Shown here in pieces: positions 49,259-60,300 of a DNA stretch of 63,638 bases. Within the stretch, counting starts at the first letter, position 1. Each line of letters starts with the position of its first letter. Both the position numbers and the translations under genes were made by a program. Source of the DNA: Bryobacterales bacterium (GTDB lineage Bacteria; Acidobacteriota; Terriglobia; Bryobacterales; UBA6623); NCBI GenBank assembly GCA_028819255.1, contig JAPPMB010000078.1, positions 1 to 63,638 of the forward strand, written 5' to 3'. Below the pieces are notes generated by a model. The model was not told the DNA's origin. It saw only the letters and a program-made list of their open reading frames with translations, and did not search any database.

Positions 49259-52045
49259 ATGGCGATTCGAAATGGTCTCTTGCTTGTTGCGATGGCCATC
49301 ATGACAGGGCCCCTCGCCAGCGCCGAGAGGCACGCCTTCCGCATCCGGTTCGGCCTCACAGACGTTGAGCCGACCGCCTGGGATGGATCGGTCAAGGTCT
49401 CCGGCGGCCGGGTTGCCGGCCTGCGCAGCTGGCGGCCCAGAGCGGCCGATCGGATCGGCGAGGACTCCTGGAGGCTCGCCACCGCCCCAGGAGTCAGGTT
49501 CCGATACCGGAACTGGGAACCCGAGCCTTCGCTTCCCGTCCCCGCATATCTGAACGTGGCGGGCCTGTTCCTGGATGTTGAAGCCGTCGGAGACGCACGC
49601 GTGGACATTGAGACCGTGGGCGGCAACCTCTCGTTTCTTCTCTCCGAACTCCCGTCCGACGCCCGGTACGCGTATCTCGGCGGCGCCGTGGTCGTCGAGC
49701 GGTCCGCGACCGCCATGTCCGTGTCCGACCAGAGCTTTCACAACGGCTTCGCCGATGTGGCGGCAAGTGGCGTCGGCACGTTCTGGACAGCTTGGGTGGG
49801 CTACCGCGACCAGGGCAACAGGGTGTTCGCCCGGAGGCACGACGGCGCGGGATGGGGTGAAGTCCAGGAGCTCACGGACGGGCCGTCCGACGTGTACTAC
49901 GTGCGCCTGGCGCGCGACGGTCGTGGCGGAATCATCGCCGTCTGGTCTGACCAGAGGCAAGGCAACTACGACCTGTACGCCAGACGCTTCGACGGCGAGG
50001 CATGGTCGCCCGCAGAGAGGCTCACCAACGCGCCGCAGCCGGACATTCACCAGGCCCTTGCGACGGACGCCAGCGGCCGAGTCTGGCTCGTGTGGCAAGG
50101 CTTTCGGGCGGGAAGGTCCGACATTCTGGCCCGCACCTGGGACGGCGAGAAGTGGTCTTCCCCAACCCGTGTGTCGCTCTCGCCCTCCGACGACTGGAAT
50201 CCGGCGGTCGCGGCCGACTCCAAGGGCACTGTCTACGTGGCATGGGAGACGTACGAGAAGAACGATTTCGACATTCGCATGCGAAGGCTGGTCGGAGGCC
50301 GCTGGCTGGATGTGGAGCCCGTGGCGGACACGCTTCGGTACGAGGCCTATCCGTCGCTGGTGTGCGACTCCGAAGACCGCCTGTGGGCGGCCTGGAACGA
50401 GAGCGGCCTCCAGTGGGGAAAGGACACCGGCTTCCTGCTCAACCGCCCCGCGACGCAGCTCTACCAGTCGAGGTGGATCGCGACCGCCGTCTACGCGGCG
50501 GGGGAGTGGCGCGAATCCCGGCGCAGTTTCGAGGACTCGCTGCCGGCGGAACTGCGGGGCTTCAACGACTTCCCGCGGCTGCGGGCAGGCGCCGACGGCC
50601 GTGTCTGGGCCCTCTTCCGGCACCGCCACCTTCGACAGCGGGAGGTTCCGCACACCGCCGCCGCGCACCGCGCCGCCTGGGAGACCTACGCGACCGCGTT
50701 CGACGGCCGCGAATGGAGCAGTCCACTGCCGCTGCCCGCCACCGCCGGGCGGTCGGACGCGGGCTACGGGTTCACTGCGGGCCCGGACGGATCGCTGTAC
50801 GCCGCGTGGGCGACGGACAACCGAATCTACGACCAGTACTTCTACGAGCACGGCGAGATCTTCGCATCCCGGCTTCCGCTGCCGGACGGCGCCGTGCACC
50901 CGTTCCAGCTCAAGAGCAGGAGCCGCGACGAATTGCGGGTTTTCGAGAAGCACCCGAACGAGAGCGAGGATGTCGCGCGCATCCGGGCCTACGAGATCCG
51001 GTCGGAAGGCAAGACGTACAGGATCTACCGAGGCGACACGCACCGGCACACCGAGTATTCCGGCGACGGAAACAACGACGGCGCCCAGAACGACACCTAC
51101 AGGTATGCGATGAATGTCGCCGAACTCGACTACCTCGGCATGAGCGAGCATCACAACAGCGGCGGCCCGAACATTGACTACATCAACTGGCTCCTGCAGC
51201 AGCGAGTCGATGTATTCCACGTATCCGGACGGTTCGTCCCTCTGTACGGATACGAGAGGGGTGTGCGCTACCCCAACGGCCATCGGAACATCTTTTTCGC
51301 TCGTCGCGGGAATCCCACGTTTCCCGATCAGCCGGGCGAAGCGGAGACCTCCTCGGCATCGGTCGGCCTGTTCGACTACGTCAGGCAATACGACGGAATC
51401 TCGATCCCGCACACGCCCGCCACGGGCATGGGAACGGACTGGCGGGACAACGATCCGGAGGTCGAGCCGCTCGTGGAGATCTATCAGGGAGACCGCGTGT
51501 CCGCGGAGTACGAGGGCGCGCCGAAGGCGGCCACCGAACGGGACGTGACCAGCCAGGCCGGCGGCTACCGCCCCAAAGGATACGTGAGGAACGCGTGGGC
51601 CAAGGGATACAAGATCGGCGTGCAGGCCAGCTCCGACCACCTCTCGACCCACATCTCGTACTCGTGCACAATCGCAGAGGAGTTTTCGCGGGAAGGCTTG
51701 CTGGACGCGATGCGGCAGCGCCACAACTACGCGGCGACCGATAACATCGTTCTCGACTACCGCATGCGGGCGGATGGCAGGGAGTACCTGCAAGGCGACA
51801 TCGTCCCCGGGAAACCGGCGGATGTCGAGATCGTGGTGAAGATCCTCGGTACCGGCCCGGTCCGGCAGGTCGACGTGATCCGCGGAGAGGAGTTTGTGTA
51901 CACGCTCCAGGACCAGTCCGACGATGTCGAATTCCGCTTCATGGACAAGACAGCGGAGTCCGGTGAGCAGCACTACTACGTGCGCGTCCAGCAGGCGGAC
52001 GGCCAGATGGCCTGGTCGAGCCCGATCTGGCTGACCCGGCCGTAG
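49259..52045 (+). CDS. Secreted beta-propeller / PHP-type (DUF3604-like) protein
   Basis: A 928-residue exported protein. A signal peptide (NGLLLVAMAIMTGPLASA) is followed by an Ig-like segment (about 25-150) and a beta-propeller of repeated ADxxGxxWxAW-type blades (VYYVRLARDGRGGIIAVWSD, DIHQALATDASGRVWLVWQG, DWNPAVAADSKGTVYVAWET, YPSLVCDSEDRLWAAW). The C-terminal half is a PHP/DUF3604-type metallo-hydrolase: IYRGDTHRHTEYSGDG (His-x-His), LDYLGMSEHHNSGGPNIDY, GISIPHTPA, and IGVQASSDHLSTHISY. A phosphoesterase or sugar-phosphate role is possible outside the cytoplasm, substrate unknown. It has no operon partner. ATG 49259 is chosen because it starts the signal peptide; the -10 box supports a leaderless transcript. 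Confidence 0.85.
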   Translation: MAIRNGLLLVAMAIMTGPLASAERHAFRIRFGLTDVEPTAWDGSVKVSGGRVAGLRSWRPRAADRIGEDSWRLATAPGVRFRYRNWEPEPSLPVPAYLNVAGLFLDVEAVGDARVDIETVGGNLSFLLSELPSDARYAYLGGAVVVERSATAMSVSDQSFHNGFADVAASGVGTFWTAWVGYRDQGNRVFARRHDGAGWGEVQELTDGPSDVYYVRLARDGRGGIIAVWSDQRQGNYDLYARRFDGEAWSPAERLTNAPQPDIHQALATDASGRVWLVWQGFRAGRSDILARTWDGEKWSSPTRVSLSPSDDWNPAVAADSKGTVYVAWETYEKNDFDIRMRRLVGGRWLDVEPVADTLRYEAYPSLVCDSEDRLWAAWNESGLQWGKDTGFLLNRPATQLYQSRWIATAVYAAGEWRESRRSFEDSLPAELRGFNDFPRLRAGADGRVWALFRHRHLRQREVPHTAAAHRAAWETYATAFDGREWSSPLPLPATAGRSDAGYGFTAGPDGSLYAAWATDNRIYDQYFYEHGEIFASRLPLPDGAVHPFQLKSRSRDELRVFEKHPNESEDVARIRAYEIRSEGKTYRIYRGDTHRHTEYSGDGNNDGAQNDTYRYAMNVAELDYLGMSEHHNSGGPNIDYINWLLQQRVDVFHVSGRFVPLYGYERGVRYPNGHRNIFFARRGNPTFPDQPGEAETSSASVGLFDYVRQYDGISIPHTPATGMGTDWRDNDPEVEPLVEIYQGDRVSAEYEGAPKAATERDVTSQAGGYRPKGYVRNAWAKGYKIGVQASSDHLSTHISYSCTIAEEFSREGLLDAMRQRHNYAATDNIVLDYRMRADGREYLQGDIVPGKPADVEIVVKILGTGPVRQVDVIRGEEFVYTLQDQSDDVEFRFMDKTAESGEQHYYVRVQQADGQMAWSSPIWLTRP

Positions 52046-52222
52046 GTGCACGTGGTGGCAACGCATCGAAGCGCGGCGGCCTCGGTGCAACCCGGACAGA
52101 ACGGACTTGTGGATTTCCTTGACGGAGAGAAAACCGTCGTTCCGGCATTGATTCCACGGCGGCCCTGAGGGCGTGCGACATGAACCGTCCAAGCGGTCGA
52201 AACAACGGCCTGCGCAGTCGGG

Positions 52223-53827
52223 TCACATCCCCCAGACTGTGATCGCCTTGCCAGCCTCGGTTTCGCTCCGGCGGAACAACCGCAACTGCCAGGTTCTGCC
52301 TTGTCGACCGTCGAAGATCACCAGGTGGCCCGACTCCGCCCGGCAGCGATCCATGTATCTGGCCGTCTGCGCCAGGCCGGTGCGAATCGTTCCTTCTGCG
52401 CTCCTGCCTTGCCGCACCACCTTGCACTCGATGACGTGGCTGCGCACTCGCGTGGGGTCTCCGCTTCCCGGCCATCGGATGAGCAGGTCCGTGCGCCCGC
52501 GTCCCAGGCCATACTCTCGCTCCAACCGTCCACCTGCATTCACTATCCGCTGCAGGAAAGCCTGCAGCAGGAGTTGCGGCCACGCCTCCCCGTACCCGAA
52601 TCGATCCGCCCAGTGCTCGGCGTTCTCCCGAAGGTAGACTTGAAACGCCTCCAAGAGCTTGGCGACCTCCAGATTCCCCTCGGCATCCACGTACCACGCT
52701 GTCCTGTGGGGTATGAACCTCTCCATCAAGTACGTCAGCTGGCGCGGCACGACCTCCCGGTAGATCGGATTGGCGATCTCCACCGAGCCGTCGATCCGCA
52801 CCAGGCCGAGATCGACGACATAGTCCAAATCGTCGGGGGGAAGGTCCCCTGGCGCACCGGAACCCGCGAGGAGCGGCTCGACAATACGCCGGACACGGTC
52901 TTCCCGCAGCTTGTCGGCCAGCTTGTCGAGGTGCGTGGCTCGAGCCAGGATCAGCGCCTCCTTGGCGTCATCGATGGCAACGGCATCGATACAGCCTTCG
53001 ACCTCGGAGGCCGAGCATGCCTCGGCGGCGAGGGCATTCACCAGCCAAGGCTGGCCGCGGGTGAGCTCCCAGATTCGCGCCAGCGCACCATCTCCGAACT
53101 TCTGCCCCTTCTCCGCCTCATGCTGGGCAAGCAAAGCCCGGACCTCGATCTCCGTGAAGTCGCCGAGGCGCAGCGACTTCGCCTTGATATTGAATGCGCT
53201 TCTCCCGGCGGTGTAGGAGTTGTCCGTGCTCGAGAAAATGCGGTAGTCCCGCACGTCGCGGACTCCACACAAGACCACGCTCTACGGGAACAGCTCCGGA
53301 CGCTGATCGTATCCGGAGCGAAGCTGACGCAGCACGGAGATGAGCGCGTCGCCCACTAGGCAGTCGATCTCGTCAATCAACAGGACCAAGGGCTTCCGGC
53401 TTGCCCCGGACCAGCGGACCAGAAACTCGTACAGGGCGGAGCCCGGAGGCTCGCTGTCGAGGATCTCGCTGCGCAGCGCAAGGACGGAGTTGTCCCGCAG
53501 GATTGCTTGAGCGCGGGAGACGATCTGCGAGAGCACGATTCTGATCGCTGCGCCGATGTCCTCGCGCACTACCTGGGCGGCTTCGACGTTTGCGTAGAGG
53601 CAGCGTAACTCACCGCCCGAGTTCAGGCGGTCCCTCAGCGCCAGCAGTGTCGAGGTCTTGCCGGTCTGCCGCGGCGCGTGCATTACGAAGTACTTCTTCT
53701 GGCGAATCAGGGTCAGTATCCCGTCTAAATCCACCCGTTCGAGCGGGTCGATGCAGTAGTGGTCCGCGGGAATCACCGGACCCTCCGTATTGAAGAAGCG
53801 CACCGCAGCCCAAATATCGCAGGGCAT
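52223..53827 (-). pseudogene. AAA ATPase with C-terminal nuclease-like domain, broken by one TAG
   Basis: A frame from ATG 53827 (or GTG 53803, VRFFNTEG) to 52223 encodes one protein of about 534 residues except for TAG at 53284-53282, between QRPELFP and SVVLCGVRDVRDYRIF; CAG to TAG would explain it. Walker A is VMHAPRQTGKTSTLLALRD and Walker B is PLVLLIDEIDCLVG. The C-terminal domain (GRGRTDLLIRWPG ... HVIECKVVRQG) has the Asp and Glu-x-Lys of PD-(D/E)XK nucleases. This ATPase family often sits in defence or mobile regions. No ribosome-binding site is present before SVVLC, so the second half is probably not translated. It may be a recent pseudogene or an assembly error. Confidence 0.75.
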
Positions 53828-54684
53828 TAGCCCCCCGGGTCCCGGCTGAAGCGGACTGAGGTGCCCGAAGTGTCTGCGGTCCTGGCCGGTGTGCATGACT
53901 GGCAGGATCGTCGAGCATCACCCGCGACGAGGCTGGCCCGCGGGTGTCCCCGATCGGTTCATCAAGGAGGGGAACTGTTCGCGGAAGAGCGCGACGCCGG
54001 GGCCGTTGCAGAGAGGGTGCGGGACCGTGGCTGAGTTCGGCGTCGGCATCCTTGTCGGAGCTGGAAAGGTCCTGCGGCCGCTGAGGTTCATGGTGCGGGA
54101 CGGAGTCCTGCTCGACGGACCCCTCACACCTCACCAGGGTGCCGACACGTCCGAGTTCGGGTGGTGCCCAGTGTTCCCGGGCGCACGCTGGTGCGGGTTC
54201 TAGAGCGGACGCCGCCGGCCATCGTCAGCCGGCTCCGGTCCAGGGGACGCAGGTCCGCATTCGGGCTTGAACGACGGCCCCAACCGCCCGGCCTTCGTCA
54301 TCGCAAGGGGCGGAATGCCCGGACAGCCCTTCGGTTTCCGCCGTGTTACGGGGGCCTTGAACGACGCTGCCGCTGCGACCCTTCATGCAGCAGTCTCCCG
54401 GGCTGCGGGCTCGGGCGCCAAAGGCGGTTCGCCCGCGAGCAGATTCTCAACTGCATCGCGGTTGGCCTGCAGCACCGAAGGACGTCCCGACGCGTTTCGA
54501 GACAGACCGGCTGGCAGCGCTCCCTCGCACATCGGAGCGGCCGCTTGGGCTTCCTGCTCGGAGCGCGGATCCTCGCGCCCCTCGCGAGCGATCCCCTGCA
54601 CCGTCCAAAGAGACACACCTGATGCTGCGCAACGCGGTCTTGCGGCACTTCTGCCGTCAGCGGCAGACGCACCTGATCGGCGGT
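53828..54684. other. Intergenic, no gene recognised
   Basis: About 860 bases of high-GC DNA. ORFs on both strands overlap one another and are rich in Arg, Pro and Ser, without domains or ribosome-binding sites. Nothing recognised. Confidence 0.4.
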
Positions 54685-55023
54685 CTACCTCCAGTCGTCG
54701 GGTCCCTCGGGGACGTACTCGACGGCGACGACGTTCCGCACGCCGAAGCGTTCCGCGTTCGTCAGCAATGACAGCGCGTCGAACAGGTCGTCGTCGCTCT
54801 CGATCGCTCCCGGCTCTCTGTGCACCGTCGCATTGATCCATACGGAGGCCTCGACGTCTTCGGCTCCGACCTCCACTTTCTGGGACTCTTCCGAAGGTGG
54901 AAATCCCACCGCGTCGCCCAGCAGGTACTCGCGAAGATCGTCGGGCATCTGGGACGTGCGAATTCCCGTAGGCGTCCAGCGCGCCAGCGCGAAGTGCGGA
55001 TGAATCAGGATCGCTCTCGCCAT
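54685..55023 (-). CDS. Hypothetical protein (112 residues)
   Basis: A 112-residue soluble protein beginning MARAILIHPHFALARWTPTG. ATG 55023 has GAGAGGA about 7 nt upstream, a plausible ribosome-binding site, and codon use looks coding. The sequence has LREYLLGDAVGFPPSEESQK and VEASVWINATVHREPGAI. I do not recognise the family. It has no clear operon partner. Confidence 0.6.
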   Translation of the reverse strand: MARAILIHPHFALARWTPTGIRTSQMPDDLREYLLGDAVGFPPSEESQKVEVGAEDVEASVWINATVHREPGAIESDDDLFDALSLLTNAERFGVRNVVAVEYVPEGPDDWR

Positions 55024-55261
55024 GTTGTGGTCCTCTCTGTCTGCGTCATTCTGCGTGGATCGCTCGGGAACGTCTCCTGAGCGCTTTCGCCGCAGGCCAC
55101 GCCGCGTTTCGCGTCCCTTTTCACTGCCTGCTGTCGTACACCGATTGCCCCTCCCTCAGGGGCGGTACCCTCGATCCGGCGATTTCAAGCTTGGCGGACC
55201 CGCCGGAACTTCCGGTACCGACAGCCAGACTGTGCGTGTGGGTTGCAACCGTTAGGCGCCC

Positions 55262-56617
55262 TTACTCGCCATCGTGTTCACCCACGACCGTGAAGGACTC
55301 GATGCGGCTCAGCAGATCGCCTCTGGTCCGCGACAATGCCTTGAGTTCCGCTCCGGGCGACAGGCTGGTGATCACGGACCTGCCGATGACGTGCCTCCCG
55401 GGATTCGAACCGTCCCCCGACTCCGTTCTCAATCCCCAGATCGTATGGAAGGCAACGGGCACACCCTCGAACGCTCCCAAGTAGAGCAACACGTGGCCTG
55501 GCATGTTGAGGAGCGTTCGGAATGGCGCTGCCGAGTCGAGGATACGCGCCTCCTTCGCGGAAGGCTCTAGCTGGCCCAGGCTCACGTTCCTTCCCGCGAA
55601 GACCTGAGCGTTCGTGTTTCGCGGAAGCGGAAGGCCGAACGGAAGGAGCACGTCCAGGACCGTCGAGGAACAGTCCCGGTACCCGCCAAGTCCTCCCCAT
55701 CCGTACGGCTGCCCAACAATTTCGTTGATCACCCCCGCGAGTGCGTCGCCGGAGAACGAGAGTGGGGCCGGGACCGAATCCCGGGGCGACATCGGGACTC
55801 TCTTGACCGCGGCGTTCTTGTTCTCATCGGCCACCGGAGCTAGTAGCGATGCTCCGGATTCGTCGGCCGTCTCCATCGGTAGGAGCATCCCGACTCGGCC
55901 TTGGAACAGGAATCCGGATCCCTCTGCTGAAATAGGCATCCTGTCTCGGACAATGGCGGCCAAGCCCAGAGATCTGTATCTGGCGACCAAGTCGTCGTCG
56001 ACGTAGGCGATGTCTCGCGGGTCGATCCAACCGCACGTGTAGGGTGATTCCGCCGCGACGAATCTACCGTCAACAGACCTGTGTGTCACCAAGAGCGGCG
56101 TGCCCGCCCAGACTGCGGAATTCTGGTTGTAGTCGAAAGGGTAGCCCTCGCCGGCACGGCGAAAGTCGCGAAAAATCGGATCGGAAGCGGGCAGAGCGCG
56201 CAGCGAGCTGTTGCGCACGGCGATCGCACGGGCGGCTCTGCTCGGATAGCTGTCGAGTCGCGCATTGGCGACCAACATCTCGAGGTTCGGTTCCGTCACC
56301 TCCATCAAGTTCGGCCCGAACGCCGGTTCCTTGGCGAACGTCACAGCGGCCCATCCGAACTCCTCGATCGAGCACACCGTCGGCTGGGTCCTCTCCCACG
56401 GGGCGTACCAGTACTGCCGGAGGTCTCGCAGCCGGCGCTCGGCTGACGCTGGCATTGACAGGCCTGCCTCGGGGACAAACGCCTTGGCATCCTGCGGAAT
56501 TGTTTCTAGGTCGTGCAGAGTCCCAGTCGACACCAGCGGATTCTCTTCGTATCCGCAAGCGGCAACCAATAGCGGGATTGCGATCGGAAGTGTGCCCCAT
56601 GAGAACCGAGTCGCCAT
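55262..56617 (-). CDS. SH3-domain NlpC/P60 cell-wall peptidase lipoprotein
   Basis: A 451-residue lipoprotein with lipobox Cys21 in PLLVAACG. An N-terminal NLPC-type region (SAERRLRDLRQYWYAPWERT) and a bacterial SH3-like region (AIAVRNSSLRALPASDPIFR, YPFDYNQNSAVWAGTPLLVT, SPYTCGWIDPRDIAYVDDD) precede the C40 peptidase: GQPYGWGGLGGYRDCSSTVL with catalytic Cys316, PLPRNTNAQ and MPGHVLLYLG with the His. It probably cuts peptidoglycan stem peptides in the periplasm. The order SH3 then NlpC/P60 is that of YgjI-like SH3 hydrolases. ATG 56617 is 9 nt after a TAGAAT box. Alone on its strand. Confidence 0.88.
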   Translation of the reverse strand: MATRFSWGTLPIAIPLLVAACGYEENPLVSTGTLHDLETIPQDAKAFVPEAGLSMPASAERRLRDLRQYWYAPWERTQPTVCSIEEFGWAAVTFAKEPAFGPNLMEVTEPNLEMLVANARLDSYPSRAARAIAVRNSSLRALPASDPIFRDFRRAGEGYPFDYNQNSAVWAGTPLLVTHRSVDGRFVAAESPYTCGWIDPRDIAYVDDDLVARYRSLGLAAIVRDRMPISAEGSGFLFQGRVGMLLPMETADESGASLLAPVADENKNAAVKRVPMSPRDSVPAPLSFSGDALAGVINEIVGQPYGWGGLGGYRDCSSTVLDVLLPFGLPLPRNTNAQVFAGRNVSLGQLEPSAKEARILDSAAPFRTLLNMPGHVLLYLGAFEGVPVAFHTIWGLRTESGDGSNPGRHVIGRSVITSLSPGAELKALSRTRGDLLSRIESFTVVGEHDGE

Positions 56618-57244
56618 GCATTGCCAATTCTAGTCGGCCACGAGCGGCGCCGATGGAGCCGCATGTCAGCTCAGCAGCGGCGTGTGGAAACAGGCATTGG
56701 AGCAAGCCTCCAATGGGCAGACTCTTCGGGTATCCGGCCGCCGTACCCGCACCCCGCCTCCTTCCGCACTGCAGCCGGTCGGGAACGGGCCCTGAGCAGG
56801 ACCGAGGGCGGCTGCGGATGGAGGCCCTGTCCATGTGGATCCCCTTCGCCTTGGGCCGGTTGCGGACCGGATACTCCCTGGCAGGCCAGCATGGCAATGA
56901 GCCGGGGTGCCGAGACCCGCTTGCAGGACTCGATCGGCCGACCCACCTTGCGCCGCGGCTTGAACGCATTGAGAACAATGTGCCAGTCGAATCCGGCTTG
57001 ACGGAGAGTTGGGTCCGTGACCAAAGGCACGGTCGGGAGAGGCGAATCCAGCCCCGGCATCGAGGCCTCCGTCGATCGGGTTCAAGCCCTGCTTCCGTCG
57101 GGAGACCCAGCGATGCCTAGCGGAGCAGAGCCATCCGATCCCAGCCTGGGCCCAAATCCATCCGAACTTGTGATCCGCAGCTGCATCACCGGCACTCAGG
57201 CGAGAGGTGCTGGAGGGACGGTGCGATTAGTGAGATCGCCCCGG
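56618..57244. other. Intergenic, no gene recognised
   Basis: About 630 bases before TonB receptor 2. Overlapping ORFs on both strands show no domains. Confidence 0.4.
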
Positions 57245-57273
57245 TTGACGTGCCGGGGCCTGGGAACTACATT
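57245..57273 (+). promoter_or_regulatory. Sigma70-type promoter of TonB receptor 2
   Basis: TTGACG at 57245-57250 and TACATT at 57268-57273 are 17 nt apart. Transcription would start near 57280, giving a leader of about 56 nt that contains the GGGAGGGG ribosome-binding site. Confidence 0.7.
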
Positions 57274-57335
57274 GGGGGAGACTCGGGTATCGACTCCAAC
57301 GGTGAGAGCTGGCCCGGGCAAGGGAGGGGTCCCGA

Positions 57336-60300
57336 ATGAAGACTATGAATCCATTGGCGGTTGTTCTGGTGTGCGCGCTTGCGGTCTCGTTGCCGCCGGT
57401 CATGGCACAGGGCGTTTCGGGAAGTGCCTCGGTCGCCGGCACCGTGACTGACGAGACAGGCGCGGTCATTCCCGGAGCCACAGTCACACTCGTCAATGTC
57501 GAGCGCGGCTCGGAGCAGGAAGGCTCCACCAACGAAGCCGGCAACTACGTCTACCCGGACATCACGCCTGGAACCTACACGGTCCGCGTTTCCAGTGACG
57601 GGTTCGCCACCCAGGAAATCACTGACCTCGATGTGCAGGTCGGTCAGCGTGCCGCCGTCAACGTTGAGCTGGCCGTTGGCCAGGTCACGAACGTGGTCAC
57701 CGTGGAGGCCGCGGCCGTGCTGCTCGAGACGGAAAACAACGCGGTCGGGACGGTCGTCGACTCCGAAAGAGTCAACGAGCTGCCGCTCAACGGCCGCAAC
57801 TTCCTCCAGCTCGCCCTGCTGGCGGGCGGTACGGCGCCTTCGGAGGGCCGCGCCTCGTTCCAGGGTCAGATCGGGCACGAGGGCCGGTTCGTGGTCATCG
57901 GCGGCGTGAAGGCCGCCAACAACAGCTACACGATCAACGGAATCCAGGTGCGTGGAGCACGAGGCGGGGAACTGGCCGTGGGCCTCTCAGTGGCCAACGT
58001 CGACCAGTTCAAGGTGCAGTCGAGCTTCTTCATGCCGGATCAGGGCCCCAATCCCTCGATGGTCAACGTCACGACGCCCGGCGGCGGAAACGACTTCCAC
58101 GGCGAGGCCTTCGAGTTCGTCCGCAACACCGTGCTCGACGCCCGGAACTTCTTCGCTCCGGGGCCCGAGGAACTCAAGCGCAATCAGTACGGATTCGCCG
58201 TTGGCGGCCCGATCAAGCGCCAAAAGGTGTGGTTCCGCGCCGGATACGAAGGCATGCGCGAGCGCGTCGCCTTCTCCCGTGGCGTCTTCACTCCGACGCA
58301 GGCGATGTTTGGGGGCGACTTCAGCGAGGACCCGTTCGTCATTCACGATCCCCTCACGCTGGACGAGGCTGCTGGAACGCGAGACCCGTTCCCGAACCAG
58401 ACGGTGCCGCAAAGCAGGTTCAACTCGGTCTCCCAGAACCTCTTGCAGTACTATCTGCCCGGGTCGAGCTTCCACACCAGGCCCAGCAACCTGTTCGTCC
58501 ATCCGCGGAACACGGTCGACAACGACCAGTTCAACGTGCGGATCGACACCCAGCTGACCGACAGGCAGAACCTGTTCACACAGTACATCTGGCAGGACAA
58601 TTCCGCAGTCCGGCCCGGAGCGTTTCCTCTCAGCGGCGCGTTCTATCCGAACCAGATTGCGCTGTGGATGATGCAGCACACCTATACCATTTCGCCGAAA
58701 TGGGTCAGCACGATCCGGCTTGGCGTCTCTCGGAACCAGGCCCTGTTCAGCAACGAGGCCCGGGAGGTCGGAGACATCCTCACGCCTCTGGGCATCACGG
58801 GCACCTTTGACACGCGCGGCGTCTTCTCCCAGGGAATCCAGGGCTTCACTGGATTCGGGCGCTCCAACGGCGACCTCGGCAACATCGACAACAACTACCA
58901 GTTCGATCCGGGCATGAGCTACATCGCCGGCAACCACCAGTTCCGGTTCGGCGCCACCATCCGCTATCGCCGAACCTGGCAGCAGAACGCCAACGCCGGT
59001 GCCCACGGGAGTCTGCGCTACAACCGCGTCTACTCAGCCCAGCTCACAACCAACGCAGCCGGAAACCTTGTGGCGAGCGGGGGGAACAGCGGCAACGCGT
59101 TCGCGGACTACCTTCTGGGAATGCCGGACCGCGGCAGCACCCGCGGGCTGCCCATGCTGCAGTACCGCCATACGCAGTTCATGCCTTACGTGCAGGACAC
59201 TTGGAAGGTACGCCGCAACCTTACCGTCAACTGGGGCATGTCCTGGTTCAAGGACACGATTCCGAACCCATGGGGCCGCGCGGCTGACTACCCGCACGGA
59301 TTCGATCCCGCCACAGGCCTGCTGGAATTTGCCGTGCTCGGACAGGTCGACCCTCGCGTCATCGAGCCTGACAGCGACAACTTCTCGCCCCGCTTCGGAA
59401 TCGCCTGGCAGCTCGACGACAAGACGGTGATCCGCGCGGGAGCGGGGGCCTACTTCTCCGACATGCAGCTGATCGAGCTGCAGTTCGCGGCAGTCGGGCC
59501 TCCATACACGAACAGCGTCGACGCGATCAACACCGGGAAACTGCTGCCGGAGTTCATCCCCGGCGTGAACATCTTCCCGGTGGTCCCGCTGCCTCCGATC
59601 GACGAGAACTTCGCCCGCGATCTTCCCCACGGCATCACGCCGTTCACGCTGCAGGAGGAGGGCCGGACGCCCTATGTCCAGCAGTGGAACTTCTCGCTGC
59701 AGCGAACGCTCGGAGCGAATGACATGCTCGAGCTGACCTACCTGGGCAACAGCGGGCACCGGCAGCAGAACCGCTACGACAACAACCAGTGCGTGGTCGG
59801 TTCGGACCTCCGCTGCGACAGGGCCACCAGACCGTATCCGAGATACCGGTCGATTCTGCAGTCGGACTTCAACGCGAACTCGAGCTACAACGCGCTGGTC
59901 GGGCGGTACCACCACCGCATGTCGCACGGCCTCGACTTCCGGGTCGAGTACACGTTCGGCAAGGCCCTCTACGACGGCTGGGAGCTGGGGGGAGCGACGA
60001 ACAACCAGATCGCGAACAACCGCGCGCTGGACAAGGGTCCGACTTCCTTCAACGTGAAGCACCGTGCGGTGGTGAGCGCAATCTGGGAGCTGCCGATCGG
60101 GCGAGGCAGGCAGTTCGGCGCCGACATGCCGCAAGGCCTGGACTACGTTGTCGGCGGATGGCAGATTACGACGATCGCGACGTTCTCGAACGGCCTTCCG
60201 ATCTTCATCACCGTCCCCAACCGCACCGGCAGCCCGTTCGTCGGACACCGGCCCAACCGGACTTGCTCGGGGAATCTGGACGGAGCCGATCTCCGCAGGA

